From Sulfuriferula multivorans (lineage in GTDB: Bacteria > Pseudomonadota > Gammaproteobacteria > Burkholderiales > Thiobacillaceae), in contig JAAFGW010000027.1 in NCBI GenBank assembly GCA_010365175.1, forward strand, positions 1 through 16,511: DNA of 16,511 nucleotides, given 5' to 3'. Under the pieces are notes generated by a model. The model saw only the letters and a program-made list of their open reading frames with translations, made no database searches and was not told where the DNA came from. Both the position numbers and the translations under genes were made by a program. This document shows, piece after piece, positions 1 to 6,309 of this stretch. Position 1 is the first letter of the stretch. Each line of letters starts with the position of its first letter.

Positions 1-241
1 GAGCAGCCGCTTCGTGCGATTTGGTCGCTGCGGACTTGGCTGCATGCTTTTTGGAGGCTACTTTCTTGGCTGCATGTTTCTTGGGGGCATCTGCCGGCTT
101 TTCTGCCATGGTAGATGAAACGTGAGTGACGGCAACAGCAGGCGTGGCATGTTCTGCTTTGCTTGCATCAGCAGCGATAGCGGATAGGCTGAAAGCGCCA
201 ACAATCGTTGCGGCGACCAGGGAAGACATCAGTTTGTTCAT
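1..241 (-). CDS. Small exported Lys/Ala/His-rich repeat protein (3' end cut by window edge)
   Basis: The reading frame starts at ATG 241-239 with a GGAG ribosome site (248-251) and runs off the left edge after about 80 codons. Residues 1-24 look like a cleavable signal peptide: a short Lys-containing N terminus, a hydrophobic stretch, and a Ser-Ala-Ile-Ala-Ala region that fits a signal peptidase I site. The mature part has few hydrophobic residues and then becomes strongly basic, with 10-residue repeats KKHAAKKVAS and KKHAAKSAAT followed by a related KSHEAA unit. At DNA level a 12-bp direct repeat (35-46 and 65-76) recurs with a 30-bp period. The composition recalls the acid-shock protein Asr and other small periplasmic Lys/Ala/His-rich proteins, but I cannot assign a family. 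It is transcribed divergently from the two-component system next door, so it may be one of that system's targets (inference). The C terminus is not visible. Confidence 0.75.
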   Translation of the reverse strand, partial: MNKLMSSLVAATIVGAFSLSAIAADASKAEHATPAVAVTHVSSTMAEKPADAPKKHAAKKVASKKHAAKSAATKSHEAAA

Positions 242-271
242 CAATTTCTCCAGAGTAATCAAGTGGGGTTA

Positions 272-302
272 TGCAATCGCGGATTGCAAGTGCATGTTGC
301 AC
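272..302. promoter_or_regulatory. Two adjacent dyad-symmetric sites in the divergent control region
   Basis: Two perfect inverted repeats lie side by side: TGCAATC-GCG-GATTGCA (272-288) and GTGCA-TGT-TGCAC (290-302). Their centres are about 16 bp apart. They lie 31-61 bp upstream of the start codon of the minus-strand repeat protein, where an operator or 5'-leader hairpins would be expected. Which protein might bind, or whether they fold in RNA, is unknown. Confidence 0.4.
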
Positions 303-318
303 ACTATGCGACGTCATA

Positions 319-335
319 CTTACGTGAACCTTACG
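319..335 (+). promoter_or_regulatory. Tandem direct-repeat box for an OmpR-type response regulator
   Basis: CTTACG (319-324) and CTTACG (330-335) are perfect direct repeats with 5 bp between them, so the half-sites are 11 bp apart, about one helical turn. This is the geometry of binding sites for OmpR/PhoB-family dimers such as PmrA or QseB (family knowledge). The second half-site could overlap the -35 region of a plus-strand promoter with a weak -10 CATTAT at 353-358 (inference). It lies 75 bp upstream of the regulator start codon, so autoregulation is likely, and possibly also control of the divergent gene. Confidence 0.5.
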
Positions 336-409
336 ATTTCCACCCTGATACTCATTATTTAGTGAGGTTTGTGTGGTTGGATCGGCCAACTTTATGCCAG
401 ACTTTGGAC

Positions 410-1078
410 ATGAAAATATTGCTTGTTGAAGATGATCCGACACTCGGTGAAGCCGTGGTATTGGCGACCCGGCAAGCAGGCTTTACTGTTGACTGGAGTC
501 GCGATGGGGTACAGGCCGAGAATGCGTTAAGTGGGTTTTCCTATGATGCCATGCTGCTTGATCTTGGGTTGCCTCGTCGTGAAGGGCTCGAGGTATTGCG
601 TAACTTGCGCCGCCGGGGCAAGACTCTGCCTGTCATGATCCTGACCGCACGCGACACGGTGGAAGACCGGGTCCGGGGCCTGGATGCGGGTGCTGACGAC
701 TATCTGCTCAAGCCGTTTTCACTGGATGAGCTGCTTGCGCGCCTGCGGGCGTTGTTGCGGCGGGCGCATGGTGTGGCTGATACCCAGATATGCATGGGGC
801 GGCTGTGCTTTGATAGCCTCAAGCGGCAAGCCCGCGTGGAAGAGTCGCCGCTGGTTTTGTCTGCGCGCGAAGTGGAAGTGCTTGAAATCCTGCTGCACCA
901 CGCTGGACGGGTTACCGCCAAGGAAGCCATTGCAGATCGACTGGCCGGCTGGGATGAAGGCGTGGGAGAGAACGCAGTGGAAGTCTATATTCATCGGCTA
1001 CGGCGCAAACTGGAAGGCTCAGGCGTGGGTATCCGCACCTTGCGGGGCCTGGGTTATTTGCTGGAAGTAGGGGGCTGA
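410..1078 (+). CDS. OmpR/PhoB-family response regulator (QseB/TctD-like)
   Basis: The product is 222 aa and a DNA-binding transcription regulator switched by phosphorylation. The receiver domain spans about residues 1-115 with the acidic pocket E7/D8, phospho-acceptor D51 (in LLDLGLP), T79 (LTARD) and K101 (LLKPF). A winged-helix output domain fills about 125-222, with the recognition region AVEVYIHRLRRKLE and the C-terminal GYLLE. I chose ATG 410 because homology begins exactly there (MKILLVEDD). An open frame continues upstream to 263, but those 49 residues are unlike any receiver domain. The ribosome site is weak. The partner kinase starts 2 nt after the stop, and the GTAGGGGG near the end of this gene serves as its ribosome site. 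A tandem CTTACG box upstream suggests autoregulation (inference). The input signal and regulon are unknown, so no symbol is given. Confidence 0.9.
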   Translation: MKILLVEDDPTLGEAVVLATRQAGFTVDWSRDGVQAENALSGFSYDAMLLDLGLPRREGLEVLRNLRRRGKTLPVMILTARDTVEDRVRGLDAGADDYLLKPFSLDELLARLRALLRRAHGVADTQICMGRLCFDSLKRQARVEESPLVLSAREVEVLEILLHHAGRVTAKEAIADRLAGWDEGVGENAVEVYIHRLRRKLEGSGVGIRTLRGLGYLLEVGG

Positions 1079-1080
1079 AT

Positions 1081-2463
1081 ATGGGGAGTCAGAACAGCCT
1101 GCGGAAGCAGCTGATTGTTCGCATGCTGCTGGTGATGCTGCCGCTGTTTATCCTGTTGTGGGTCATTGCCTATTTTTCCAGCATGTATTTCATTAATGAG
1201 ACCTTTGACCGCTCGCTGACGCGGCGAACCTATGCGTTGGCGGATCGGGTGGAAGTGATCCATGGACGGGTGAATGTCGACATTTCGGTTGCGGCACGAG
1301 AAATGCTTGCCTTTGATCAAGAAGATCTCTTGTTTCACCGTGTGTTGGACCCACAGTCCCGGGTGATTGAGGGCGATCCCAAGATACCTCCACCTCCAGG
1401 GAAACGGGGGCTTCAGCCAGGCAAGCTGATCGTTTATGACGGCATCAAGGACGGTGAACAAGTCAGGGTGGCAGCCTTTGCGCTTTCGCTCAAAGGCACC
1501 AGTGCGAGGGGCGTGGTTCTGGTTCAGGTAGGAGAAACGTTATCGCGCCGATCGGCCATGGCGGATCGCGCGACCTTTGCGATTGTGATTCCCATGTTGC
1601 TGATGACGCTGACAGCGGCTGCGGCAATTGCCTATGGGGTCGGGCGCGGGCTGGTACCTCTGAGCCGGCTGCGTGATCGTTTGTCGGCGCGGGAGGCGTT
1701 CGATCTAAGCCCGGTGCCGCTGGAAGGTACGCCGGCGGAATTGCGGCCATTTCTGGATGAGATCAATTCCTTGCTATTACGGCTGTCCGAAGCGGTTGAT
1801 GCGCAATCGCGCTTTGTTTCGGATGCGGCCCATCAACTTCGGACCCCCATCGCGGGCATTCGCGCCCAGGCCGAAGCCGCCCTGGTGAACGGCCAGCCAG
1901 ATGATGCGCAGCATGCTTTGGTGCGAATCGCGCAGGCAACGCACACCATGGGTGAATTGGTTCAAAAGCTGCTCATCATGGCGCGCGTCGATGCCGCGGA
2001 AAACACCCTTCGTTTAATCCCACTGGATGGGGTGGAATTAGTGAGGGCGGTTGCGCGTGAATGGGTCCCGCAGGCGCTGGCAAAAGGGGTGGAGATAGGG
2101 TTTGATTCACCAGACAGTGACGCGCCACAGGTGGGCGATGCCCAACTGTTGCGGGAGATGCTATCTAACCTGATCGACAATGCGCTGCGTTATGGCGGGA
2201 CGCGTATTTCGTTGACGGTCCATTGCACGGAACGGGGTGTAACGTGGTGTGTGGCTGATGATGGTCCTGGCGTTCCGGAATCGCAGCGTGCTGCCGTGTT
2301 CCTGCCTTTTTTCAGGCTATCGGGAGGCGTGGATGGGGCGGGATTGGGGTTGACCATCGTGCAGCGCATTGCGAATTTGCATGGTGCGAAGGTGCGTCTG
2401 GATGCTGAAAACGGCACAACAGGATTACGTGTTTGCGTGGATTTTCCAGTAGAGGCAGCTTAA
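1081..2463 (+). CDS. Membrane sensor histidine kinase (TctE/QseC-like), partner of the upstream regulator
   Basis: The product is 460 aa. Transmembrane helix 1 lies at about residues 11-36 and helix 2 at about 165-187. Between them is a periplasmic sensor domain of about 125 residues, the layout of TctE-type sensors. After a short HAMP-like linker comes the H box FVSDAAHQLRTPIAGI with autophosphorylation site H251. The N box follows (NLIDNALRYGG, N367), then G1 DDGPGVP (393-399) and G2 GAGLGLTI (419-426). All catalytic motifs are intact, so it should be an active kinase in the inner membrane. It begins 2 nt after the response regulator stop and forms a two-gene operon with it. A strong hairpin terminator follows 9 nt after the stop codon. 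The proline-rich segment at 103-106 in the sensor region is notable, but the ligand cannot be deduced. Confidence 0.92.
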   Translation: MGSQNSLRKQLIVRMLLVMLPLFILLWVIAYFSSMYFINETFDRSLTRRTYALADRVEVIHGRVNVDISVAAREMLAFDQEDLLFHRVLDPQSRVIEGDPKIPPPPGKRGLQPGKLIVYDGIKDGEQVRVAAFALSLKGTSARGVVLVQVGETLSRRSAMADRATFAIVIPMLLMTLTAAAAIAYGVGRGLVPLSRLRDRLSAREAFDLSPVPLEGTPAELRPFLDEINSLLLRLSEAVDAQSRFVSDAAHQLRTPIAGIRAQAEAALVNGQPDDAQHALVRIAQATHTMGELVQKLLIMARVDAAENTLRLIPLDGVELVRAVAREWVPQALAKGVEIGFDSPDSDAPQVGDAQLLREMLSNLIDNALRYGGTRISLTVHCTERGVTWCVADDGPGVPESQRAAVFLPFFRLSGGVDGAGLGLTIVQRIANLHGAKVRLDAENGTTGLRVCVDFPVEAA

Positions 2464-2471
2464 TGCACAAC

Positions 2472-2501
2472 AAAAAACCGCGCCAATCGGCGCGGTTTTT
2501 T
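2472..2501. terminator. Bidirectional intrinsic terminator between the kinase and pnp
   Basis: A perfect 7-bp stem CCGCGCC/GGCGCGG with loop AATC (2478-2495) is flanked by six A on the left and six T on the right. The element therefore reads as stem plus U-tract on both strands. It ends the two-component operon on the plus strand and pnp on the minus strand, which converge here. Confidence 0.9.
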
Positions 2502-2517
2502 GTGGAAGTTGCAGTGT

Positions 2518-4665
2518 TTAACCTGGGTTTTCCGGCGTGTCGTTGTCGCTCACGACTGGAGCGGGAGCGGGTACGGGTGCAGGCTCCTCCAGCAGTGCTT
2601 TCATCGATAGACGCAGGCGGCCTTTTTCATCGGCTTCCAGAATCTTCACCTTCACGATCTGGCCTTCTTTCAGATGGTCGCCAATGGCGTTGACACGCTC
2701 GTGGGCGATCTGCGAAATATGCAGCAGGCCGTCGCGGCCCGGCAGCACATTTACAATCGCACCGAAGTCCAGCAACTTGATGACCGGGCCTTCGTAGATC
2801 TTGCCGACTTCGACTTCAGCGGTGATTTCCTCGATGCGCTTCTTGGCGAGTTCGCCCGCTTCAATGCTGGTGCAGGCAATTTTCACGCTGCCGTCTTCCT
2901 GGATGTCGATCTGGGTGCCGGTTTCTTCGGTCAACGCGCGGATGACTGCGCCGCCCTTGCCGATGACATCGCGGATTTTTTCCGGGTTGATTTTCATCGC
3001 GATGATGCGCGGTGCGTAGGCCGACATTTCGTGGGTTGCAGAAACCGAGTTTTTCATGATGTCGAGGATGTGCAGGCGGCCTTCTTTCGCCTGAACCAGT
3101 GCAGCCTGCATGATTTCCTGGGTGATGCCCTTGATCTTGATGTCCATCTGCAGCGCGGTCACGCCTTTTTCGGTGCCTGCTACCTTGAAGTCCATGTCGC
3201 CGAGGTGATCTTCGTCACCGAGGATGTCGGTCAACACGGCAAAGCGATTGCCTTCCTTGATCAGACCCATGGCGATACCCGCGACATGTGCCTTCAGCGG
3301 CGCGCCGGCATCCATCAGTGACAAACAGCCACCGCACACCGAGGCCATCGATGAAGAACCGTTGGATTCGGTGATCTCGGAGACAACGCGCATGGTGTAG
3401 CCGAATTCTTCCTTGCTCGGCAGCACCGCCATCAGTGCGCGCTTGGCGAGGCGCCCGTGACCGATTTCGCGGCGCTTGGGCATGCCAACACGACCGGTTT
3501 CGCCGGTGGCGTAGGGAGGCATGTTGTAGTGCAGCATGAAGCGGTCGTGATAAGAACCTTCCAGCGCATCGATCGTTTGTTCATCGCGTCCGGTACCGAG
3601 CGTGGTGACGACCAGCGCCTGGGTTTCGCCGCGGGTGAACAGGGCGGAACCGTGGGTGCGCGGCAGCACGCCGGTGCGGATGGTGATGGGGCGCACGGTG
3701 CGGGTGTCACGGCCGTCGATACGCGGCTGGCCAGACAAAATGCGGTTACGCACTACGCCGGCTTCGAGACGATGGAACGCGTCCTTGACGTGGTTTTGCG
3801 CAACGGTATCCATATTGCAATTAAGCAGTTCAGCGAAAGCCTTGCTGCGGACTTCATCTACGGCCACGGTGCGGGCCTGTTTCTGCTTGATGTTGTAAGC
3901 CTGCTGCAGACCATCCTCGGCCAGCGCCTTGAGGCGATCAACCATCACGGTGTCTTCAGCCTGTGGCGCCCACTCCCACACCTCGGCGCCAGCTTCGTCA
4001 GTCAGCTCGTTGATTGCATTGATTGCTGACTGAAATTGCTGGTGGCCGAACATGACCGCGCCCAACATGATGTCTTCGGGCAGCTCCATTGCTTCCGACT
4101 CAACCATCAGTACAGCGGTTTCGGTGCCGGCGACCACCAGGTCAAGTACCGAGTCTTTTAGTTCGGAATTGGTGGGGTTCAGGACGTATTCGCCGTTGAT
4201 GAACCCGACGCGCGCTGCACCCACCGGGCCGTCAAACGGCAGACCGGAGAGTGACAGAGCGGCAGAGGCACCGATCAGTGCGGGGATGTCGGGGTTGACT
4301 TCGGGGTTGGACGACATCACGGTGGCGATGATCTGCACTTCGTTGAAGAAGCCTTCCGGGAACAGCGGACGAATCGGGCGATCGATCAGGCGACACACCA
4401 GAATTTCGCCTTCTGACGGACGGCTTTCACGCTTGAGAAAACCACCGGGGATACGGCCGGCTGCGTAGGTTTTTTCCTGATAGTCGACGGTCAGCGGGAA
4501 AAAGTCCTGGCCGGGTTTGACTTCGTTTTTGGCAACGACAGTCACCAATACCACCGTGTCATCCATGTTAACGATGACGGCGCCGGAGGACTGGCGGGCG
4601 ATTTCGCCGGTTTCCAGGGTGACCTGATGACGGCCGAAAGTGAAAGTTTTCTTGATAGCGCTCAC
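2518..4665 (-). CDS. pnp: Polyribonucleotide nucleotidyltransferase (PNPase)
   Basis: PNPase is a phosphorolytic 3'-5' exoribonuclease, a homotrimer and degradosome component that turns over mRNA and sRNA. I set the start at GTG 4665, giving 715 aa. The purine-rich site AAAGGA (4672-4677) lies 6 nt upstream of it. A longer frame from TTG 4680 would bury that site inside the coding sequence. With GTG as codon 1, the catalytic residues fall at D486, D492 and K494 (in GDEDHLGDMDFK), the same numbers as in E. coli PNPase. The order is: first RNase PH domain (with RESRPSEGE), helical linker, second catalytic RNase PH domain, KH domain with IGKGG (568-572), S1 domain (about 620-690). A short Pro/Ala-rich tail ends the protein. 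It follows rpsO, as in most proteobacteria, with a hairpin terminator between the two genes. A terminator converging with the kinase operon ends it. Confidence 0.98.
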   Translation of the reverse strand: MSAIKKTFTFGRHQVTLETGEIARQSSGAVIVNMDDTVVLVTVVAKNEVKPGQDFFPLTVDYQEKTYAAGRIPGGFLKRESRPSEGEILVCRLIDRPIRPLFPEGFFNEVQIIATVMSSNPEVNPDIPALIGASAALSLSGLPFDGPVGAARVGFINGEYVLNPTNSELKDSVLDLVVAGTETAVLMVESEAMELPEDIMLGAVMFGHQQFQSAINAINELTDEAGAEVWEWAPQAEDTVMVDRLKALAEDGLQQAYNIKQKQARTVAVDEVRSKAFAELLNCNMDTVAQNHVKDAFHRLEAGVVRNRILSGQPRIDGRDTRTVRPITIRTGVLPRTHGSALFTRGETQALVVTTLGTGRDEQTIDALEGSYHDRFMLHYNMPPYATGETGRVGMPKRREIGHGRLAKRALMAVLPSKEEFGYTMRVVSEITESNGSSSMASVCGGCLSLMDAGAPLKAHVAGIAMGLIKEGNRFAVLTDILGDEDHLGDMDFKVAGTEKGVTALQMDIKIKGITQEIMQAALVQAKEGRLHILDIMKNSVSATHEMSAYAPRIIAMKINPEKIRDVIGKGGAVIRALTEETGTQIDIQEDGSVKIACTSIEAGELAKKRIEEITAEVEVGKIYEGPVIKLLDFGAIVNVLPGRDGLLHISQIAHERVNAIGDHLKEGQIVKVKILEADEKGRLRLSMKALLEEPAPVPAPAPVVSDNDTPENPG

Positions 4666-4671
4666 ACGAGT

Positions 4672-4677
4672 TCCTTT
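4672..4677 (-). promoter_or_regulatory. Ribosome binding site that fixes the GTG start of pnp
   Basis: AAAGGA on the minus strand stands 6 nt before GTG 4665-4663. It overlaps the codons that a TTG start at 4680 would use, so it argues for the GTG. Confidence 0.75.
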
Positions 4678-4683
4678 CAAAGC

Positions 4684-4709
4684 AAAAACGCCCCGCGAGT
4701 GCGGGGCGT
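4684..4709 (-). terminator. Intrinsic terminator/attenuator between rpsO and pnp
   Basis: Read on the minus strand, a perfect stem CGCCCCGC-ACTC-GCGGGGCG (4689-4708), extended by one A-T pair, is followed directly by five T (4688-4684). It lies only about 20 nt before the pnp start codon. It should end most rpsO transcripts, so pnp would depend on readthrough or a promoter in the gap. A similar rpsO terminator is known in E. coli. Confidence 0.85.
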
Positions 4710-4720
4710 GGGAAATTCAG

Positions 4721-4760
4721 GGGGCAATATGCCCCATCCACAGTTCAGAATCAGACTGTG
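4721..4760 (-). promoter_or_regulatory. Two further hairpins in the rpsO-pnp leader
   Basis: GGGGCA-ATA-TGCCCC (4721-4735) and CACAGT-N10-ACTGTG (4739-4760) are perfect inverted repeats upstream of the terminator hairpin. In E. coli the pnp leader folds into stems cut by RNase III, through which PNPase represses its own synthesis. A comparable role here is an inference from position only. Confidence 0.4.
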
Positions 4761-4820
4761 CCGGCGCAACCATAAAGATGCAGCCAGCTAAGTGCCGAGT
4801 CATCACGTGGATAGCCGGGC

Positions 4821-5090
4821 TTACTTACGCAGACCGAGGCGCTCGATCAGGGTCTTGTAACCTTCAAGATGGGTACGTTTGAGGTAGTCGAGTAATTTAC
4901 GGCGACGGCTGACCATGCGCAACAGGCCACGACGTGAGTGGTGATCCTTCATGTTGGCCTTGAAGTGGCCGGTCAGGTCGTTGATGCGGGCCGTCAGCAG
5001 GGCAACCTGCACTTCGGGTGAGCCGGTGTCGGCGGCGGCGCGTTGGTAATTCTGAACGATCTCAGCTTTTTGCGTGACGGTAACAGCCAT
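4821..5090 (-). CDS. rpsO: 30S ribosomal protein S15
   Basis: The product is 89 aa, the standard S15 length. Hallmarks are TGSPEVQVALLTARINDLTGH and the 16S-rRNA-binding stretch DHHSRRGLLRMVSRRRKLLDYL. S15 binds the central domain of 16S rRNA as a primary assembly protein of the small subunit. The ATG at 5090 has a strong AAGGAG site about 8 nt upstream. The gene has its own likely promoter overlapping the truB stop codon. A terminator hairpin follows at 4684-4709. The neighbours truB upstream and pnp downstream are the usual ones. Confidence 0.98.
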   Translation of the reverse strand: MAVTVTQKAEIVQNYQRAAADTGSPEVQVALLTARINDLTGHFKANMKDHHSRRGLLRMVSRRRKLLDYLKRTHLEGYKTLIERLGLRK

Positions 5091-5153
5091 GGTGTACTCC
5101 TTCTAAATCGCGTGGCCTGCGGCTGTGCGGGACACGTTCGGGGGAAACCGCGT

Positions 5154-5183
5154 ATTTTACGCGGAAAGGGCGGGTCGACTCAA
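5154..5183 (-). promoter_or_regulatory. Sigma-70 promoter for rpsO
   Basis: On the minus strand, -35 TTGAGT (5183-5178) and -10 TAAAAT (5159-5154) are separated by 18 bp. The -35 overlaps the truB stop codon. The -10 sits inside a perfect inverted repeat CCGCGTA-TTT-TACGCGG (plus-strand 5148-5164), which could modulate promoter use or fold as a small hairpin in truB readthrough RNA. The leader to rpsO would be about 55 nt. Confidence 0.6.
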
Positions 5184-6073
5184 GTTTGTTGTGTGTTAAT
5201 CAAACGACGCGGCACCAGTTGGCCGGCGTCTGCATCGGCCAGGCCAAGGAAGCGGTTGGTGGCCGTATACACGCGCATCAATCCTGAATCAGCGGCCGAA
5301 TAGCCTATGTTGCGACCCTGGCAGAGGGAAGCGGCATCCAACTCGTCGAGAGTCAAGGCTGGCAGGTGTGCCACCAGGTAATCCGCTGGCTGGAGCAGAG
5401 ATTGCCGATCGTTGGGTTCAAGCGCTTCCAGTTCGGCAAGGGTATGGGCCAGCGCCAGGCTGAAGCCACCCGCAGCAGTGCGCTTCAACGCGGTGAGATG
5501 GGCGCCGCAACCCAACGCTGCGCCAATATCCTGCGCCAGGGTGCGGATATAGGTGCCCGCCGTGGATTGCACCTCGAGCACGACACGCGGTGAGGTGCAT
5601 TCAATCAGCTCCAGTGAGCGGATCGTGACCTTGCGGGCGGGGCGCTCGATTTCGATCCCGGCACGGGCGTATTCATACAGTGGGCGGCCTTGATGCTTGA
5701 GCGCTGAATGCATCGGGGGAATTTGCTCGATTTCGCCCATGAAGCGCGGCAGCACGGCAAGGATATCGTCACGGCTGACGTTGACCTCACGGGTGCTCAG
5801 CACCTCACCTTCCGGGTCGCCAGTCGTGGTGGTTACGCCGAGTTGCAAGACCGCACGATAGTGCTTGTCGGCTTCGAGCAGGTACGCTGAAAACTTGGTG
5901 GCCTCACCGAAACACAGCGGAAGCAAGCCATCGGCGAAGGGATCTAGGGTGCCGGTATGCCCCGCCTTTTTGGCGTTGAGCAACCACTTGGCTTTTTGCA
6001 GTGCAGCGTTGGAGGTAATCCCCACCGGCTTGTTCAATAACAACACGCCATCAATGGGCTGACGGGCGGGCAA
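5180..6073 (-). CDS. truB: tRNA pseudouridine(55) synthase TruB
   Basis: TruB makes pseudouridine 55 in the T-loop of elongator tRNAs. The catalytic motif GHTGTLDPFADGLL is present, with the nucleophilic Asp at residue 44 counted from TTG 6073. Family segments follow in order: GEATKFSAYLLEADKHYRA, GEIEQIPPMHSALKHQGRPLYEYAR and STAGTYIRTLAQDIG. The C-terminal region (LGLADADAGQLVPRRL) resembles the usual PUA-like tail. The start is uncertain. The frame is open back to a TGA near 6196 but holds no ATG or GTG in the N-terminal region. The candidates are TTG 6073, which gives the expected N terminus (MPARQPIDGVLLLNK), and TTG 6160, which adds 29 residues encoded by a repeat element. Neither has a properly spaced Shine-Dalgarno sequence. 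The 238-bp element at 6072-6309 separates the gene from rbfA and may have removed the original start. Confidence 0.93.
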   Translation of the reverse strand: MPARQPIDGVLLLNKPVGITSNAALQKAKWLLNAKKAGHTGTLDPFADGLLPLCFGEATKFSAYLLEADKHYRAVLQLGVTTTTGDPEGEVLSTREVNVSRDDILAVLPRFMGEIEQIPPMHSALKHQGRPLYEYARAGIEIERPARKVTIRSLELIECTSPRVVLEVQSTAGTYIRTLAQDIGAALGCGAHLTALKRTAAGGFSLALAHTLAELEALEPNDRQSLLQPADYLVAHLPALTLDELDAASLCQGRNIGYSAADSGLMRVYTATNRFLGLADADAGQLVPRRLINTQQT

Positions 6074-6090
6074 CCTAGAAACCGCAGTTG
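6072..6090 (+). repeat. Left terminal inverted repeat of the MITE-like element
   Basis: AACCTAGAAACCGCAGTTG pairs with 6291-6309 with two mismatches. Confidence 0.7.
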
Positions 6091-6232
6091 GACGCGCCCG
6101 ATGGCGCGTCAGGGCATGTGGCTGGCGCGAAGCGATGAGGCGGCAGGCCGGGGCCTGCAACGACGAGCGACAAAGGCAGGCGCATGCCCTGACGTGTCAG
6201 CGGGTGCGTAGCGAACTCACCTTTCCGGTGAG
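6091..6232. repeat. Nested hairpins inside the element
   Basis: Four inverted repeats are visible. GACGCGCC-CGAT-GGCGCGTC lies at 6091-6110. A long-range stem pairs CGTCAGGGCATG (6107-6118) with CATGCCCTGACG (6183-6194) and can extend to 16 bp if two G-U pairs are allowed in RNA. Inside its loop is GCAGGCC-GG-GGCCTGC (6143-6158). Near the right end is CTCACC-TTTCC-GGTGAG (6216-6232). The first and second share bases 6103-6110, so they cannot form together. Confidence 0.7.
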
Positions 6233-6290
6233 CGTGATCGAAGGCAAAAAAGCCAATATCCATGCGGAATGCCATACGTTTATGAGCGGT

Positions 6291-6309
6291 CAACTACGGT
6301 TTTTAGGTT
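6291..6309 (-). repeat. Right terminal inverted repeat of the MITE-like element
   Basis: CAACTACGGTTTTTAGGTT on the plus strand is the inverted partner of 6072-6090. Its last base is also the T (plus strand) of the rbfA stop codon complement. Confidence 0.7.

Larger units (their letters stand above)
6072..6309. mobile_element. MITE-like element with 19-bp terminal inverted repeats between rbfA and truB
   Basis: The left end AACCTAGAAACCGCAGTTG (6072-6090) and the reverse complement of the right end, AACCTAAAAACCGTAGTTG (6291-6309), match at 17 of 19 positions. The 238-bp body holds several hairpins and no recognisable transposase. Its outer limits coincide with the T of the rbfA stop codon on one side and the TT of the truB TTG codon on the other. 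Both ends contain a TA near the outside (CTAG and TTAG), which would fit a TA target duplication as in Tc1/IS630-type MITEs, but this is not proven. Small ORFs cross it (for example minus 6075-6293, 72 codons), but nothing suggests they encode proteins. Copies elsewhere in the genome are predicted but cannot be seen here. Confidence 0.65.

Noticed and set aside
263..409. N-terminal extension of the response regulator from ATG 263
   Set aside because: The 49 extra residues are unlike receiver domains and are read through the regulatory dyads and CTTACG box. Homology starts at 410.
4666..4680. Longer PNPase start at TTG 4680
   Set aside because: The extension translates the AAAGGA ribosome site, while GTG 4665 reproduces the E. 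coli residue numbering of the catalytic Asp and Lys.
6075..6293. 72-codon minus-strand ORF spanning the rbfA-truB element
   Set aside because: It begins with TTG, has no ribosome site, is made of inverted-repeat sequence and ends in the terminal repeat. It looks like a by-product of the element.
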